Assembly: GCF_003143855.1 (NCBI RefSeq)
Contig: NZ_QFRK01000005.1
Coordinates: 48,897-112,896, forward strand
Direction: 5' to 3'
DNA: 64,000 bases
Origin: Streptomyces sp. NWU339
GTDB lineage: Bacteria > Actinomycetota > Actinomycetes > Streptomycetales > Streptomycetaceae
The translations under genes were made by a program, and so were the position numbers. The notes beneath the pieces were generated by a model. The model was not told where the DNA came from and did no database searches. It was given only the letters and a program-made list of their open reading frames with translations. Of this stretch, positions 46,207 to 57,180 are shown in pieces (position 1 is the stretch's first letter; each line of letters starts with the position of its first letter).

Positions 46207-46884
46207 ATGAGTTCCGGCGCACCTGCTCATAACGCTTCGGTGCACAACAAGGGACGTGGTGCCGCGGAGCAGAGGCCCGCAGGGCACCATGGACCGATGC
46301 GCGACGACGAGGCGGGCACTGCCCAAGGGGCGATCGGCGCGCTCGTTCACCGCGCTGTCGACGGGGACGAGCAGGCGACCCACGATCTGCTCGCCCATGT
46401 TCACCCCTTGGCGCTGCGGTACTGCCGCACCCGCCTGTCCCGGCTCCCGGGTGACGCCCGGCACTTCGTCGAGGACCTCGCCCAGGAGGTCTGCGTGGCG
46501 GTGCTCCTCGCGCTGCCCCGCTACAAGGACACCGGCCGTCCCTTCGAGGCGTTCGTCTTCGCCATCGCCGCGCACAAGGTGGCCGACCTGCAGCGCGCGG
46601 CGATGCGTCATCCCGGTCTGACAGCCGTACCCTCCGACGAGATGCCCGAGCGTCCCGACGATTCCCTCGGCCCGGAGGAGCGCGCTCTTCTCAGCAGCGA
46701 CGCCGCATGGGCCAAGAAACTGCTGGCCAACCTGCCCGAGAACCAGCGCGAGCTGCTTCTGCTGCGCATCGCCGTGGGCCTCACTGCGGAGGAGACCGGC
46801 CAGATGTTGGGAATGTCACCCGGTGCCGTCCGGGTCGCCCAGCACCGTGCGCTGAGCAGGCTGCGAGCTTTGGCGGAGCAGTGA
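46207..46884 (+). CDS. ECF-type RNA polymerase sigma factor (possible ShbA/SigD relative)
   Basis: 225 residues from ATG 46207, fixed by the purine-rich site at 46188-46198. Sigma2: [61 protein letters not shown]. Sigma4: [20 protein letters not shown] then [22 protein letters not shown]-terminal ~40 residues are an unconserved extension. No anti-sigma gene is adjacent. The bldM-sigma-guaB position and SigD-like sequence suggest the ECF factor ShbA, which drives hrdB in S. griseus; this identity is from memory and uncertain. Confidence 0.88.
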   Translation: MSSGAPAHNASVHNKGRGAAEQRPAGHHGPMRDDEAGTAQGAIGALVHRAVDGDEQATHDLLAHVHPLALRYCRTRLSRLPGDARHFVEDLAQEVCVAVLLALPRYKDTGRPFEAFVFAIAAHKVADLQRAAMRHPGLTAVPSDEMPERPDDSLGPEERALLSSDAAWAKKLLANLPENQRELLLLRIAVGLTAEETGQMLGMSPGAVRVAQHRALSRLRALAEQ

Positions 46885-47017
46885 CCGCCACTGCGGAAAC
46901 CATCCGCCGCCCGGCGCGCCCTTGGGTGGTGAACGGGCACCCGGACGATTCCGTACGAACATACGAAGAACGGAGCCGTGCGGAACCATGGAATGAGACA
47001 CCCCCACTTCCCGTTAG

Positions 47018-48562
<1,545 letters not shown>

Positions 48563-48574
48563 GCAGCGGCCTCC

Positions 48575-48609
48575 CGAGGGCGGCCCCGGAGTGTCCGGGG
48601 CCGCCCTCG
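48575..48609 (+). terminator. 16-bp perfect hairpin after guaB
   Basis: CGAGGGCGGCCCCGGA (48575-48590), GTG loop, TCCGGGGCCGCCCTCG (48594-48609). No T-run. Confidence 0.8.
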
Positions 48610-48689
48610 CCGTATGTCCGGCGCGCTGACTGCCACGGCCGTCGGGGATACTGGAAGGCGCTGCAACGCATCAGGGAAAGGCCACAGAC

Positions 48690-49814
48690 GTGACTGAGAT
48701 CGAGATCGGGCGAGGCAAGCGGGGCCGCCGGGCGTACGCCTTCGACGACATCGCCGTCGTCCCCAGCCGCCGTACGCGGGACCCGAAGGAGGTCTCGATC
48801 GCCTGGCAGATCGACGCCTACCGCTTCGAGCTGCCCTTCCTGGCAGCCCCCATGGACTCGGTCGTCTCGCCGGCCACGGCGATCCGCATCGGCGAGCTCG
48901 GCGGCCTCGGTGTGCTGAACCTCGAAGGGCTGTGGACGCGGTACGAGGACCCGCAGCCGCTGCTCGACGAGATCGCCGAACTGGACGCCGAGTCGGCCAC
49001 GCGCCGTTTCCAGGAGATCTACGCCGCCCCCATCAAGGAGGAGCTGATCGGGCAGCGCATCAAGGAGGTGCGTGACTCCGGCGTCGTCACCGCGGCCGCG
49101 CTCTCCCCGCAGCGCACCGCCCAGTTCTCCAAGGCCGTCGTCGACGCGGGCGTGGACATCTTCGTGATCCGCGGGACGACGGTCTCCGCGGAGCACGTCT
49201 CCAGCTCGCACGAGCCGCTCAACCTGAAGCAGTTCATCTACGAACTCGACGTCCCGGTGATCGTCGGCGGCTGTGCCACCTACACCGCGGCCCTGCACCT
49301 GATGCGCACCGGTGCGGCCGGCGTCCTGGTGGGCTTCGGCGGCGGTGCCGCACACACCACCCGCAACGTGCTGGGCATCCAGGTCCCCATGGCCACCGCG
49401 GTCGCCGACGTGGCCGCCGCCCGCCGTGACTACATGGATGAGTCCGGCGGCCGGTACGTGCACGTGATCGCGGACGGCGGCGTCGGCTGGTCCGGCGACC
49501 TGCCCAAGGCGATCGCCTGCGGCGCCGACGCGGTGATGATGGGCTCCCCGCTCGCGCGCGCCACCGACGGCCCGGGCAAGGGCAACCACTGGGGCATGGA
49601 AGCCGTCAACGAGGAACTGCCCCGTGGCAAGAAGGTCGACCTGGGCACCGTCGGCACCATCGAGGAGATCCTCACCGGCCCGTCCCACACGTCCGACGGC
49701 TCGATGAACCTCTTCGGTGCCCTGCGCCGCGCCATGGCCACCACCGGGTACAGCGAGCTGAAGGAGTTCCAGCGGGTCGAGGTGACGGTGGCGGACTCGC
49801 AGCACCGGCGATGA
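48690..49814 (+). CDS. guaB3: GuaB3-family IMP dehydrogenase-related protein
   Basis: 374 residues, IMPDH/GMP-reductase barrel without CBS domains, the actinobacterial GuaB3 type. FDDIAVVPSRRTRDPKEVSI at the start, LAAPMDSVVSPATAIRIGELGG, VIRGTTVSAEHVSS, GGCATYTAALHLMRTGAAGVLVGFGGGAAHTTRNVLG and HVIADGGVGWSGDLPKAIACGADAVMMGSPLARA. In the loop where IMPDH has its catalytic Cys this protein has GGGAAHTTR, with no Cys, so IMPDH activity is doubtful; GMP-reductase or another role is possible. GTG 48690. Confidence 0.9.
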   Translation: MTEIEIGRGKRGRRAYAFDDIAVVPSRRTRDPKEVSIAWQIDAYRFELPFLAAPMDSVVSPATAIRIGELGGLGVLNLEGLWTRYEDPQPLLDEIAELDAESATRRFQEIYAAPIKEELIGQRIKEVRDSGVVTAAALSPQRTAQFSKAVVDAGVDIFVIRGTTVSAEHVSSSHEPLNLKQFIYELDVPVIVGGCATYTAALHLMRTGAAGVLVGFGGGAAHTTRNVLGIQVPMATAVADVAAARRDYMDESGGRYVHVIADGGVGWSGDLPKAIACGADAVMMGSPLARATDGPGKGNHWGMEAVNEELPRGKKVDLGTVGTIEEILTGPSHTSDGSMNLFGALRRAMATTGYSELKEFQRVEVTVADSQHRR

Positions 49815-49861
49815 CGTGATGCCGCGCTCGCCCTGAGCGCGGCGGACGCCCTTGAGAGTGA

Positions 49862-49911
49862 CGACGGGGCCCGGCCACCACGACGGCATGTGGGGTGGCC
49901 GGGCCCCGTCG
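49862..49911 (+). terminator. 18-bp perfect hairpin after guaB3
   Basis: Stem from CGACGGGGCCCGGCCACC (49862-49879) with GGTGGCCGGGCCCCGTCG (49894-49911), 14-base loop. Very stable; no T-run. Confidence 0.88.
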
Positions 49912-50409
49912 CGTGTCCGGGTGGGGAAGCGGCGAGGGGCGCGTGGGGCGGTAGGGGGGCGTGCGGTTGCTTTCGGAGTGAATACCGGGGGAAAGGCCGT
50001 TTCGAGTCGATAGTGTCCGTGTTCGGCGGCTCAGTTCTCGGGGTCGCCCCCTTCCAAGGACACGTTCCGGACCTCGCCCTTCGGGGCCCGGACCGATTCC
50101 GAACGGACCGCCCAACCGGGCTGACGGGCGGCCTCGTGGAAGGGGGCGTGCCCATGGGTCGCCACCGCAAGCCCACCCGCTGGGACCGGATCCGTCTGTG
50201 GACGGTGAAGTGCCGGAGAAGGTGGGTCTTGCGGATCTTTGGATGGTGGGCGGCCACCCCTACGAGAATTAGGGGTGGACACTCCGTGATCCATCTGGAG
50301 CCTGCTGCAGTTAGCCGCTGCGGTGGGCCCCATCCGAACCTCAAGGTACCCGCGCCGAGTACCGCCCACCACCAGCTCCTGGAGCGCGGGGCTTCGTGGG
50401 CGCCCCCTC
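49912..50409. other. intergenic region with a second hairpin
   Basis: About 500 bases, no accepted gene. A stem CCACCCCTA (50254-50262) with TAGGGGTGG (50270-50278) has a 7-base AT-rich loop. An ATG at 50155 with a purine-rich stretch before it opens a very basic frame (MGRHRKPTRWDRIRLWTVK...) that runs on into the next gene's antisense; I do not accept it as a gene. Confidence 0.5.
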
Positions 50410-51618
50410 TCACAACCGGTGCGCCGCCCCCGTCGGGGTGGCCCCGCGCGTGTCCAGCAGTAGCTGGGCCTTCACCGACAGGCCCTGCAGGTCGTACGTG
50501 CGGTGCTGCTGGAGCAGGATCGTCAGGTCGGCGTCGGCGGCGGCCTCGTACAGGGAGTCGGCGCGCGGGAGGGGGCGGTCGAGCACGCTCCAGGACGGGA
50601 CGTGCGGGTCGTGGTAGCTGACGGAGGCGCCCAGCTCCATCAGCCGCGTCGCGATCTCCTGCGCGGGGCTGCCCTGCTGGTCGGCGAGGTCGGCCTTGTA
50701 GGTGACGCCGAGGAGCAGCACGCGTGCGCCGCGTGCCGACTTGCCGTGTTCGTTGAGGAGCGCGGCGGCGCGCTGTACGACGTAGTGGGGCATCCGTCCG
50801 TTGACCTGCTGGGCGAGTTCTGCCATCCGCAGGGTGCGGCCGGTGTGGGCGGTCAGGTCCTGGGCGACGGCGTGGCCGCCGACGCCGGGGCCGGGGCGGA
50901 AGGCGTGGAAGCCGGAGGGTTTGGTCTCCGCGCAGCGGATGACGTCCCACAGGTCGATACCCAGATCGTGGCAGAGCACGGCCATCTCGTTGACGAGGGC
51001 GGTGTTGACGTGCCGGAAGTTGGTCTCCAGCAACTGCACGGTTTCCGCTTCCCGTGGGCCACGCGCGCGTACGACCTTGTCGGTGAGCCTCCCGTAGAAC
51101 GCGGCGGCCGACTCGGTGCAGGCCGGGGTGAGCCCGCCGATGACCTTCGGGGTGTTGGCGGGGGTGAGGTCGCGGTTGCCGGGATCGACGCGGCTGGGGG
51201 AGTAGGCGAGGTGGAAGTCGCGGCCCGCGCGGAGCCCGGATCCGGATTCGAGCAGGGGGCACAGGAGACCCTCGGTCGTCCCGGGTGGGGCCGGCGACTC
51301 GAGGATCACCGTGGTGTGCGGGCGCAGCCGCGCGGCCAGGGTGCGGGCGGCCGTCTCCACCTGGCTGAGATCCAGCCCGCCTTCCGCGTCGGGTGGGGCC
51401 GGTGCGCAGATGACCGCCGTCCGTACCCGGCCGAGTTCGACCGGGCTGGTCATCACCCGGAACCCCTGCGCGACCATGCGGCGCAGTTCGGCGGGGCTGA
51501 GGGAGGCGGCCTCCGGGCCGGTCCGGTAGCCGATGGTGGGGATGCCGGCGGCGACGGCGGCCTGGGCCAGAGGCAGGCCGTACGGGCCGAGTCCGATGAC
51601 GGCGAGATCTGCGGGCAT
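50410..51618 (-). CDS. nucleotide-sugar dehydrogenase-like protein with lost catalytic residues
   Basis: 402 residues with the full UDP-ManNAc/UDP-GlcNAc dehydrogenase outline: LAVIGLGPYGLPLAQAAVAA, AYSPSRVDPGN, NTALVNEMAVLCHDLGIDLW, GFHAFRPGPGVGGH, VLLLGVTYKADLAD and a C-terminal ASVSYHDPHVPSW. Key positions differ: Ala250 replaces the catalytic Cys (GVGGHA instead of GxGGHC), Gln195 replaces the Lys of the KLLENT helix, Ser142 replaces the Glu of SPERxDPGN, and Arg32 replaces the Asp that binds NAD ribose. So the oxidase reaction is unlikely; a regulatory or binding role is inferred. ATG 51618. Not next to other sugar genes. Confidence 0.85.
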   Translation of the reverse strand: MPADLAVIGLGPYGLPLAQAAVAAGIPTIGYRTGPEAASLSPAELRRMVAQGFRVMTSPVELGRVRTAVICAPAPPDAEGGLDLSQVETAARTLAARLRPHTTVILESPAPPGTTEGLLCPLLESGSGLRAGRDFHLAYSPSRVDPGNRDLTPANTPKVIGGLTPACTESAAAFYGRLTDKVVRARGPREAETVQLLETNFRHVNTALVNEMAVLCHDLGIDLWDVIRCAETKPSGFHAFRPGPGVGGHAVAQDLTAHTGRTLRMAELAQQVNGRMPHYVVQRAAALLNEHGKSARGARVLLLGVTYKADLADQQGSPAQEIATRLMELGASVSYHDPHVPSWSVLDRPLPRADSLYEAAADADLTILLQQHRTYDLQGLSVKAQLLLDTRGATPTGAAHRL

Positions 51619-51711
51619 GGCGTGGGCCGTCCTTCCCAGTAACCGAAGTGGGACAGGCGCGCAAGCCCTGTGGACAGAACGAGCGAGCGCAATGTCAGAC
51701 TAGGAGTAAAT

Positions 51712-51732
51712 ATGACCGATTTGCTGTATTGA
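51712..51732 (+). other. six-codon mini-ORF with ideal ribosome-binding site
   Basis: AGGAG (51702-51706) five bases before ATG 51712, then a frame of six codons (MTDLLY) and TGA. It lies 160 bases before glpD in an AT-richer patch. Could be a leader peptide or chance. Confidence 0.3.
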
Positions 51733-51738
51733 TCGGTC
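51714..51738. promoter_or_regulatory. inverted repeat upstream of glpD
   Basis: GACCGAT (51714-51720), 11 bases, ATCGGTC (51732-51738). Between the divergent dehydrogenase-like gene and glpD; possible operator. Confidence 0.4.
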
Positions 51739-51891
51739 GAGTTTCGGCGAGTCGCCGCGAGGGTTGTCCACAGGCTGGGAGCGCGCGGTGGCTGCGGTCG
51801 GGCAACCCGGCCAGAATTTGGGCATGAGGGAGGGGGAACCGGGCTTCGCCCCACGGGTGCGGCCGATGCGACCGACGAGCGGGAGGCAGCG

Positions 51892-53598
51892 GTGAGGACA
51901 GCGACACTGGGACCGGCGGAGCGCGCCGAGTCACTCGCATCCATGGCCGAGCGTGAGCTGGACGTCCTGGTGGTGGGCGGCGGTGTGGTGGGTGCCGGCA
52001 CCGCGCTCGACGCCGTGACCCGTGGTCTGTCCACGGGACTGGTCGAGGCGCGTGACTGGGCGTCGGGCACCTCCAGCCGGTCCAGCAAACTGATCCACGG
52101 CGGTCTGCGCTACCTGGAGATGCTCGACTTCGCCCTCGTACGGGAGGCGTTGAAGGAGCGTGGCCTGTTGCTGGAGAAACTCGCTCCGCATCTGGTGAAG
52201 CCGGTGCCGTTCCTCTACCCGTTGCAGCACAGGGGCTGGGAGCGGCTGTACGCCGGGGCGGGCGTCGCGCTCTACGACACCATGTCGATGGCCCCCGGGC
52301 ACGGACGCGGGCTGCCCGTGCACCGGCACCTGAGCCGCCGTCACGCACTGCGTGTGGCGCCGTGTTTGAAGAAGGACGCCTTGGTCGGGGCGTTGCAGTA
52401 CTACGACGCCCAGATGGACGACGCCCGGTTCGTGGCGACCCTGGTGCGCACCGCGGCGGCGTACGGCGCGCGAGTCGCCAACCGTGCCCGGGTGACCGGG
52501 TTCCTGCGCGAGGGCGAACGGGTCGTCGGCGCCCGGGTGCGGGACGTCGAGGGAGGCGGGGAGTACGAGGTCCGTGCCAAGCAGGTCGTCAACGCCACCG
52601 GAGTGTGGACCGACGACACCCAGGCGATGGTGGGCGAGCGGGGCCAGTTCCACGTACGGGCCTCCAAGGGCATCCACCTGGTCGTCCCCAAGGACCGCAT
52701 CCACTCCACGACCGGGCTCATCCTGCGCACGGAGAAGTCCGTCCTGTTCGTCATCCCGTGGGGCCGGCACTGGATCGTCGGGACCACGGACACCGGCTGG
52801 GACCTCGACAAGGCACACCCGGCCGCGTCCAGCGCGGACATCGACTATCTGCTCGAGCACGTGAACTCGGTGCTCGCGGTCCCGCTCACCAGGGACGACG
52901 TCCAGGGCGTGTACGCCGGCCTCCGGCCGCTGCTCGCAGGGGAGTCCGACGCCACCAGCAAGTTGTCGCGGGAGCACACCGTGGCGCATCCCGTCCCCGG
53001 ACTCGTCGTGGTCGCGGGCGGCAAGTACACGACGTACCGGGTGATGGCCAAGGACGCGGTGGACGAGGCCGTGCACGGCCTCGACGTACGCGTCGCCGCC
53101 TGCGTCACCGAGGACATACCACTGGTGGGCGCCGAGGGGTACCGGGCGTTGTGGAACGCGCGGGCGCGGATCGCCGCGCGCACCGGACTGCATGTGGTGC
53201 GGGTCGAGCACCTGCTGAACCGGTACGGGACGCTGGCGGAGGAGGTCCTGGAACTGGTCGCCGAGGACCCCTCGCTGGGCGAACCGCTGCAGGCGGCCGA
53301 CGACTACCTGCGTGCCGAGGTCACCTACGCCGCCTCGCACGAGGGGGCGCGCCACCTGGACGACGTGCTGACCCGGCGCACCCGCATATCGATCGAGACG
53401 TTCGACCGGGGTACGCGCAGCGCACGGGAGGCCGCCGAGCTGATGGCGCCGGTGCTGGGCTGGGACAAGGACCGGATCGAGCGCGAGGTGCGGCACTACG
53501 AGAAGCGGGTGGAGGCCGAACGGGAGTCACAACGTCAGCCGGACGACCTGACGGCGGACGCGGCACGGCTGGGAGCGCCGGACATCGTTCCGATGTAG
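51892..53598 (+). CDS. glpD: FAD-dependent glycerol-3-phosphate dehydrogenase
   Basis: Membrane-associated enzyme oxidising glycerol-3-phosphate to DHAP with quinone reduction. 568 residues: FAD loop LDVLVVGGGVVGAGTALDAVTRG near residue 25, SGTSSRSSKLIHGGLRYLE (family signature), FVATLVRTAAAYGA, VVNATGVWTD, PWGRHWIVGTTDTGWD and VVAGGKYTTYRVMAKDAVD; C-terminal helical DAO_C domain follows. GTG 51892 with GGGAGGCAGCG upstream; ATG 51943 (MAERELDV) is another possible start. No glpF/glpK adjacent. Confidence 0.97.
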   Translation: MRTATLGPAERAESLASMAERELDVLVVGGGVVGAGTALDAVTRGLSTGLVEARDWASGTSSRSSKLIHGGLRYLEMLDFALVREALKERGLLLEKLAPHLVKPVPFLYPLQHRGWERLYAGAGVALYDTMSMAPGHGRGLPVHRHLSRRHALRVAPCLKKDALVGALQYYDAQMDDARFVATLVRTAAAYGARVANRARVTGFLREGERVVGARVRDVEGGGEYEVRAKQVVNATGVWTDDTQAMVGERGQFHVRASKGIHLVVPKDRIHSTTGLILRTEKSVLFVIPWGRHWIVGTTDTGWDLDKAHPAASSADIDYLLEHVNSVLAVPLTRDDVQGVYAGLRPLLAGESDATSKLSREHTVAHPVPGLVVVAGGKYTTYRVMAKDAVDEAVHGLDVRVAACVTEDIPLVGAEGYRALWNARARIAARTGLHVVRVEHLLNRYGTLAEEVLELVAEDPSLGEPLQAADDYLRAEVTYAASHEGARHLDDVLTRRTRISIETFDRGTRSAREAAELMAPVLGWDKDRIEREVRHYEKRVEAERESQRQPDDLTADAARLGAPDIVPM

Positions 53599-53685
53599 GC
53601 CGGCGCGAGTCGGGGTGCCTCCGCTCGAGCTTCACTCGAACGAGTGCCGTGGACTGGGATCTCTGTCCGGAACCCGGGCGTTCTA

Positions 53686-54726
53686 TCAGGTGCGGGGGCA
53701 GAACTCGGCCGCGAGTACCGCGGGGACGAGACCGGGGTCCGCTAGCGCGTCCGTATTCACCCGGAGGGTGAGGACATGCCCGCCGTCGGCGGTGGTTGCG
53801 GTGCGCACGTAACTGCCGGAGATGTGTCCGTTGTGCCCCCACACAGTGGTGCCGCACGGAAGCTTCACGGGGAACAGGCCCATGCCGTACGAGCCGTGTG
53901 CGGCGCGGGTGTCGAGCATCTCGCGCAGTTGGCGCGGGGGCAGCAGTTCACCGCCGAGCAGACTCGCGTAGAAGCGGTCCAGATCGGTGAGCGTGGTCAC
54001 CAACTCACCCGCGGCGCCGGCCGCCCGCGGGTCGAGTTCGGTGACGTCGGTTCCGTCGGTGGCGTAGGCGCGGCCGTGCGGAGAGGGCAGAGAGGTGCGG
54101 GAGCCGGGAAAGGAGGTGCCCGTCAGACGCAGGGGGGAGATGATGCGCCGTTCGGCCTCGGCGGCGTACGAGTGGCCGGTGACGTGTTCGATGACCAGGC
54201 CGAGCAGGACGTAGTTGGTGTTCGAGTAGGCGAAGTGGCCGGGGTCGGCCGGGGGGTGGGTGAGTGCGATACGCAGTGCCTGACGCGGAGTGACAGGGAC
54301 GGCGCCGCCGGTGTCCTTGGCGAAGTCGTACAGGCCGCTGGTGTGGTTGAGCAGGGAACGCAGGGTCAGCGCGCGGCCGTCGTTGCCCGCTCCTCGCACC
54401 AGTCCCGGAAGATGTTTCTCCACGGTGTCGGAGAGCGACAGACGGTGCTCGTCCGCCAGTTGCAGGACGACCGTCGCGATGAACGTCTTCGTGACGCTGC
54501 CGGCGCGGAAGTGGTCGGCCCGGGTGATGCCCTCGCCGGCGGAGGCATAACGCGGGCCGGTCTCCCCCAGGGCGAGGAGGGCCGCCGCCGGGGCTCCACC
54601 CTGTGTGACCAGCAACTGGAGGAGCTCGTCCGCCGGCGGGACCGGCCGAGTCGAGGAAGCGGTCGGGGCCAGGGCGAGCGAAGCCACGGACACAGCGATG
54701 GCCAGTAGCGTCCGAGGCGGCGGCAT
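53686..54726 (-). CDS. secreted serine hydrolase, beta-lactamase class C/DD-peptidase family
   Basis: 346 residues with an N-terminal signal peptide (LLAIAVSVASLALAPTASS). Active-site motifs: SVTK (Ser77/Lys80), YSN in HFAYSNTNY near residue 166, and HNG in WGHNGHISGSY near 298. Family includes D-Ala-D-Ala carboxypeptidases, esterases and class C beta-lactamases; substrate is not decidable here. ATG 54726 with GAGAGGA upstream. Convergent with glpD. Confidence 0.92.
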   Translation of the reverse strand: MPPPRTLLAIAVSVASLALAPTASSTRPVPPADELLQLLVTQGGAPAAALLALGETGPRYASAGEGITRADHFRAGSVTKTFIATVVLQLADEHRLSLSDTVEKHLPGLVRGAGNDGRALTLRSLLNHTSGLYDFAKDTGGAVPVTPRQALRIALTHPPADPGHFAYSNTNYVLLGLVIEHVTGHSYAAEAERRIISPLRLTGTSFPGSRTSLPSPHGRAYATDGTDVTELDPRAAGAAGELVTTLTDLDRFYASLLGGELLPPRQLREMLDTRAAHGSYGMGLFPVKLPCGTTVWGHNGHISGSYVRTATTADGGHVLTLRVNTDALADPGLVPAVLAAEFCPRT

Positions 54727-54897
54727 CCCGGTTCCTCTCTCGTCGGAGGGACATCATGCAAGGCCGCGGAACATGTCCTTCACCCGGGTTCCGGGTGCGC
54801 CGGGCGTGAGGCGTCCCCAGGGGCACCCTGGGCGTGGAGCACTTGTCGGGTGAGGGACAATGAAGGCTCTGTCAGGGCGGGTTGCATGAGGGGACGC

Positions 54898-57027
54898 ATG
54901 TCGGAGCCGGAGCGGGCGGGGACATCCCGTCAGGACGAGAGCGCACGTCTCCTCGCCGGGCGGTACCGGCTGGGAGATGTGCTCGGCCGCGGCGGCATGG
55001 GGACGGTGTGGCGAGCCGTGGACGAGACCCTGGGGCGGACGGTCGCCGTCAAGGAACTCCGCTTCCCGTCGAGCATCGACGAGGAGGAGAAGCGGCGGCT
55101 GATCACACGGACGCTGCGCGAGGCCAAGGCGATCGCGCGGATCCGCAACAACAATGCAGTGACGGTCTTCGACGTGGTCCAGGAGGACGACCGGCCCTGG
55201 ATCGTGATGGAGCTCGTCGAGGGCAAGTCGCTCGCCGAAGCCATCCGGGAGGACGGCCTGCTGGAGCCCCGGCGTGCCGCCGAGGTCGGGCTCGCGGTGC
55301 TCGACGTGCTGCGCTCCGCGCACCGAGAGGGCATTCTGCACCGGGACGTGAAGCCGTCGAACGTGCTGATCGCCGAGGACGGCCGGGTCGTGCTCACCGA
55401 CTTCGGCATCGCCCAGGTCGAGGGCGACCCGTCCATCACCTCGACCGGCATGCTCGTCGGCGCCCCCTCCTACATCTCTCCGGAGCGGGCTCGCGGGCAC
55501 AAGCCGGGGCCGGCGGCCGATCTGTGGTCACTCGGCGGGCTGTTGTACGCGGCGGTGGAGGGTGCGCCGCCGTACGACAAGGGTTCCGCGATCGCGACGC
55601 TCACGGCGGTGATGACCGAGCCGCTCGAGGAGCCCAGGAACGCGGGACCGCTCAGGGACGTCATCTACGGGCTGCTCAACAAGGACCCTGCCCAGCGGCT
55701 CGACGACACTCGCGCGCGGACCATGCTGAGCGCGGTGATCCACGCACCCGGGGGCAAGCGGAGCGACCCGGAACCGGCGGACGCGACGAAGGTCGTGCCG
55801 CTGCCCGAACAGCCCGATGGGCGTGCCGGTGGCGGAAGCAAGCGGGGCGAGGAGGCCGGGGAGCGGCTGCGCGGTGCGATGCGTTCCGTGCGGAAGGCCG
55901 CGGTGGCCGCCGGCTCGGCCGGTGCCGCGGCGGCGACACGCGCCAAGTCCGGCAGTGGCGCCAGCAGTTCGGCGGACGGCAGGGCCCCCGCGGCCACGGT
56001 GTCCGGAACCCGGGCTGAGGGACGGCCGACTGTGGGGTCCCCCTCGGGTTCCGGGTCGGCCTCGGCCTCGACACCGGGTTCGACCCGCGGCTCCGGTGCG
56101 GGCTCGGGCCCGACGCCGCACCCGGCACCTGGCGGGCCGTCCAACCGGGCTCCGGAAGCGCGGAGTTCGGGGTGGCCCGTGATGACGCCGCCGGATCTGC
56201 CGGCGAGGTCCGCGCCGAAAGCGTCGCTCACCGACGTGGTGCCGCGGCGGACGCTGGTCGTCATCGCGGTGGTCGTGGTGCTCGCCGTGCTCGGTACCGT
56301 GCTGGCCATCGTGCTCAGCAACGATGGCGACGAGAACGGCGCGGGGGCGAAGGGCGGCGGCACGGACAAGGTCGCCTCCAGTCAGGTGCCCAGCGCCGAC
56401 ACCAAGAACGCCGAGGGCACCGAGGCCGAGGCCGAGGCCGACACCAAGAAAGCCGAGGACGGTACCGGTACCGACGGTGCGGCGAACGATTCGGTGGACT
56501 CGGGAACCGGCACGGGAGGGGAACCGGAATCCGGCGACGCCGGTTCGGAAGAGGGCGGGGCGGACGATCCGGCCGGGAGCGGCGAGGGCGCCTCGGCGGT
56601 GAAGGCGACGCACAACGGGAGCCAGGGGTACTCGATCGGTCTGCCCGAGGGCTGGAAGTACCGGTCGACGGACGGGGCCGGGGACCGCTTCACCGGGCCC
56701 GACGGGCAGAGGCTGCTCGTCGCCTGGACGTCCACGCCGAAGGGCGACCCGGTGGCCGACTGGAAGAACCAGGAACGCGGCATGGTGCGTCCGCAGTACA
56801 AGAGGATCCGCATAGAGGCGGTGGACTACCGGGGGTGGAACACCGCCGACTGGGAGTTCACCTACGTGGACGGGGGGACGAAGTACCGGACCATCGACCG
56901 GGGGTTCGTCGTCGACGGCCGGTACGGGTATGCGCTGATGTACTCGGCGAAGGCCGCCGACTGGGACGGCGAGCGGCGCAAGGAGACGTGGCAGGTGCTG
57001 ACGCAGTCCTTCGAACCCAAGTCCTGA
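54898..57027 (+). CDS. membrane Ser/Thr protein kinase (array gene 1)
   Basis: 709 residues from ATG 54898, with AGGGGA just upstream (GTG 54850 and ATG 54886 are alternatives). Hanks-type kinase ~20-285: LGRGGMGTVWRA, Lys52 in TVAVKEL, HRDVKPSNVL, LTDFGIAQVEG, SPERARG. Then a Ser/Gly/Pro-rich linker (~290-450), a TM helix (~450-472), acidic Ala/Glu/Thr stretch and an extracellular C-terminal domain (~575-709; YSIGLPEGWKYRST, RTIDRGFVVDGRYGYALMY) of PsbP-like pattern. First of five kinase-family genes in a row, as in the S. coelicolor kinase block. Confidence 0.95.
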   Translation: MSEPERAGTSRQDESARLLAGRYRLGDVLGRGGMGTVWRAVDETLGRTVAVKELRFPSSIDEEEKRRLITRTLREAKAIARIRNNNAVTVFDVVQEDDRPWIVMELVEGKSLAEAIREDGLLEPRRAAEVGLAVLDVLRSAHREGILHRDVKPSNVLIAEDGRVVLTDFGIAQVEGDPSITSTGMLVGAPSYISPERARGHKPGPAADLWSLGGLLYAAVEGAPPYDKGSAIATLTAVMTEPLEEPRNAGPLRDVIYGLLNKDPAQRLDDTRARTMLSAVIHAPGGKRSDPEPADATKVVPLPEQPDGRAGGGSKRGEEAGERLRGAMRSVRKAAVAAGSAGAAAATRAKSGSGASSSADGRAPAATVSGTRAEGRPTVGSPSGSGSASASTPGSTRGSGAGSGPTPHPAPGGPSNRAPEARSSGWPVMTPPDLPARSAPKASLTDVVPRRTLVVIAVVVVLAVLGTVLAIVLSNDGDENGAGAKGGGTDKVASSQVPSADTKNAEGTEAEAEADTKKAEDGTGTDGAANDSVDSGTGTGGEPESGDAGSEEGGADDPAGSGEGASAVKATHNGSQGYSIGLPEGWKYRSTDGAGDRFTGPDGQRLLVAWTSTPKGDPVADWKNQERGMVRPQYKRIRIEAVDYRGWNTADWEFTYVDGGTKYRTIDRGFVVDGRYGYALMYSAKAADWDGERRKETWQVLTQSFEPKS

Positions 57028-57180
57028 GCATGGGTGACCGCTTGATTGGGGAGTGAGATGTGGCATCCCCTCTCTGCGGGTTGCCTCCGGCACGTATCGT
57101 GAGTGTTCGCGGGCCGTACGCAGCCGGAACGGGCCGCTGGGCGAGCGGAACCGACCGACCATACTGCCGGGGGAGGCACA

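Noticed and set aside
50155..50621. Basic ORF starting MGRHRKPTRWDR with a purine-rich leader
   Set aside because: Runs through a hairpin and into the antisense of the dehydrogenase-like gene; no plausible end or family.
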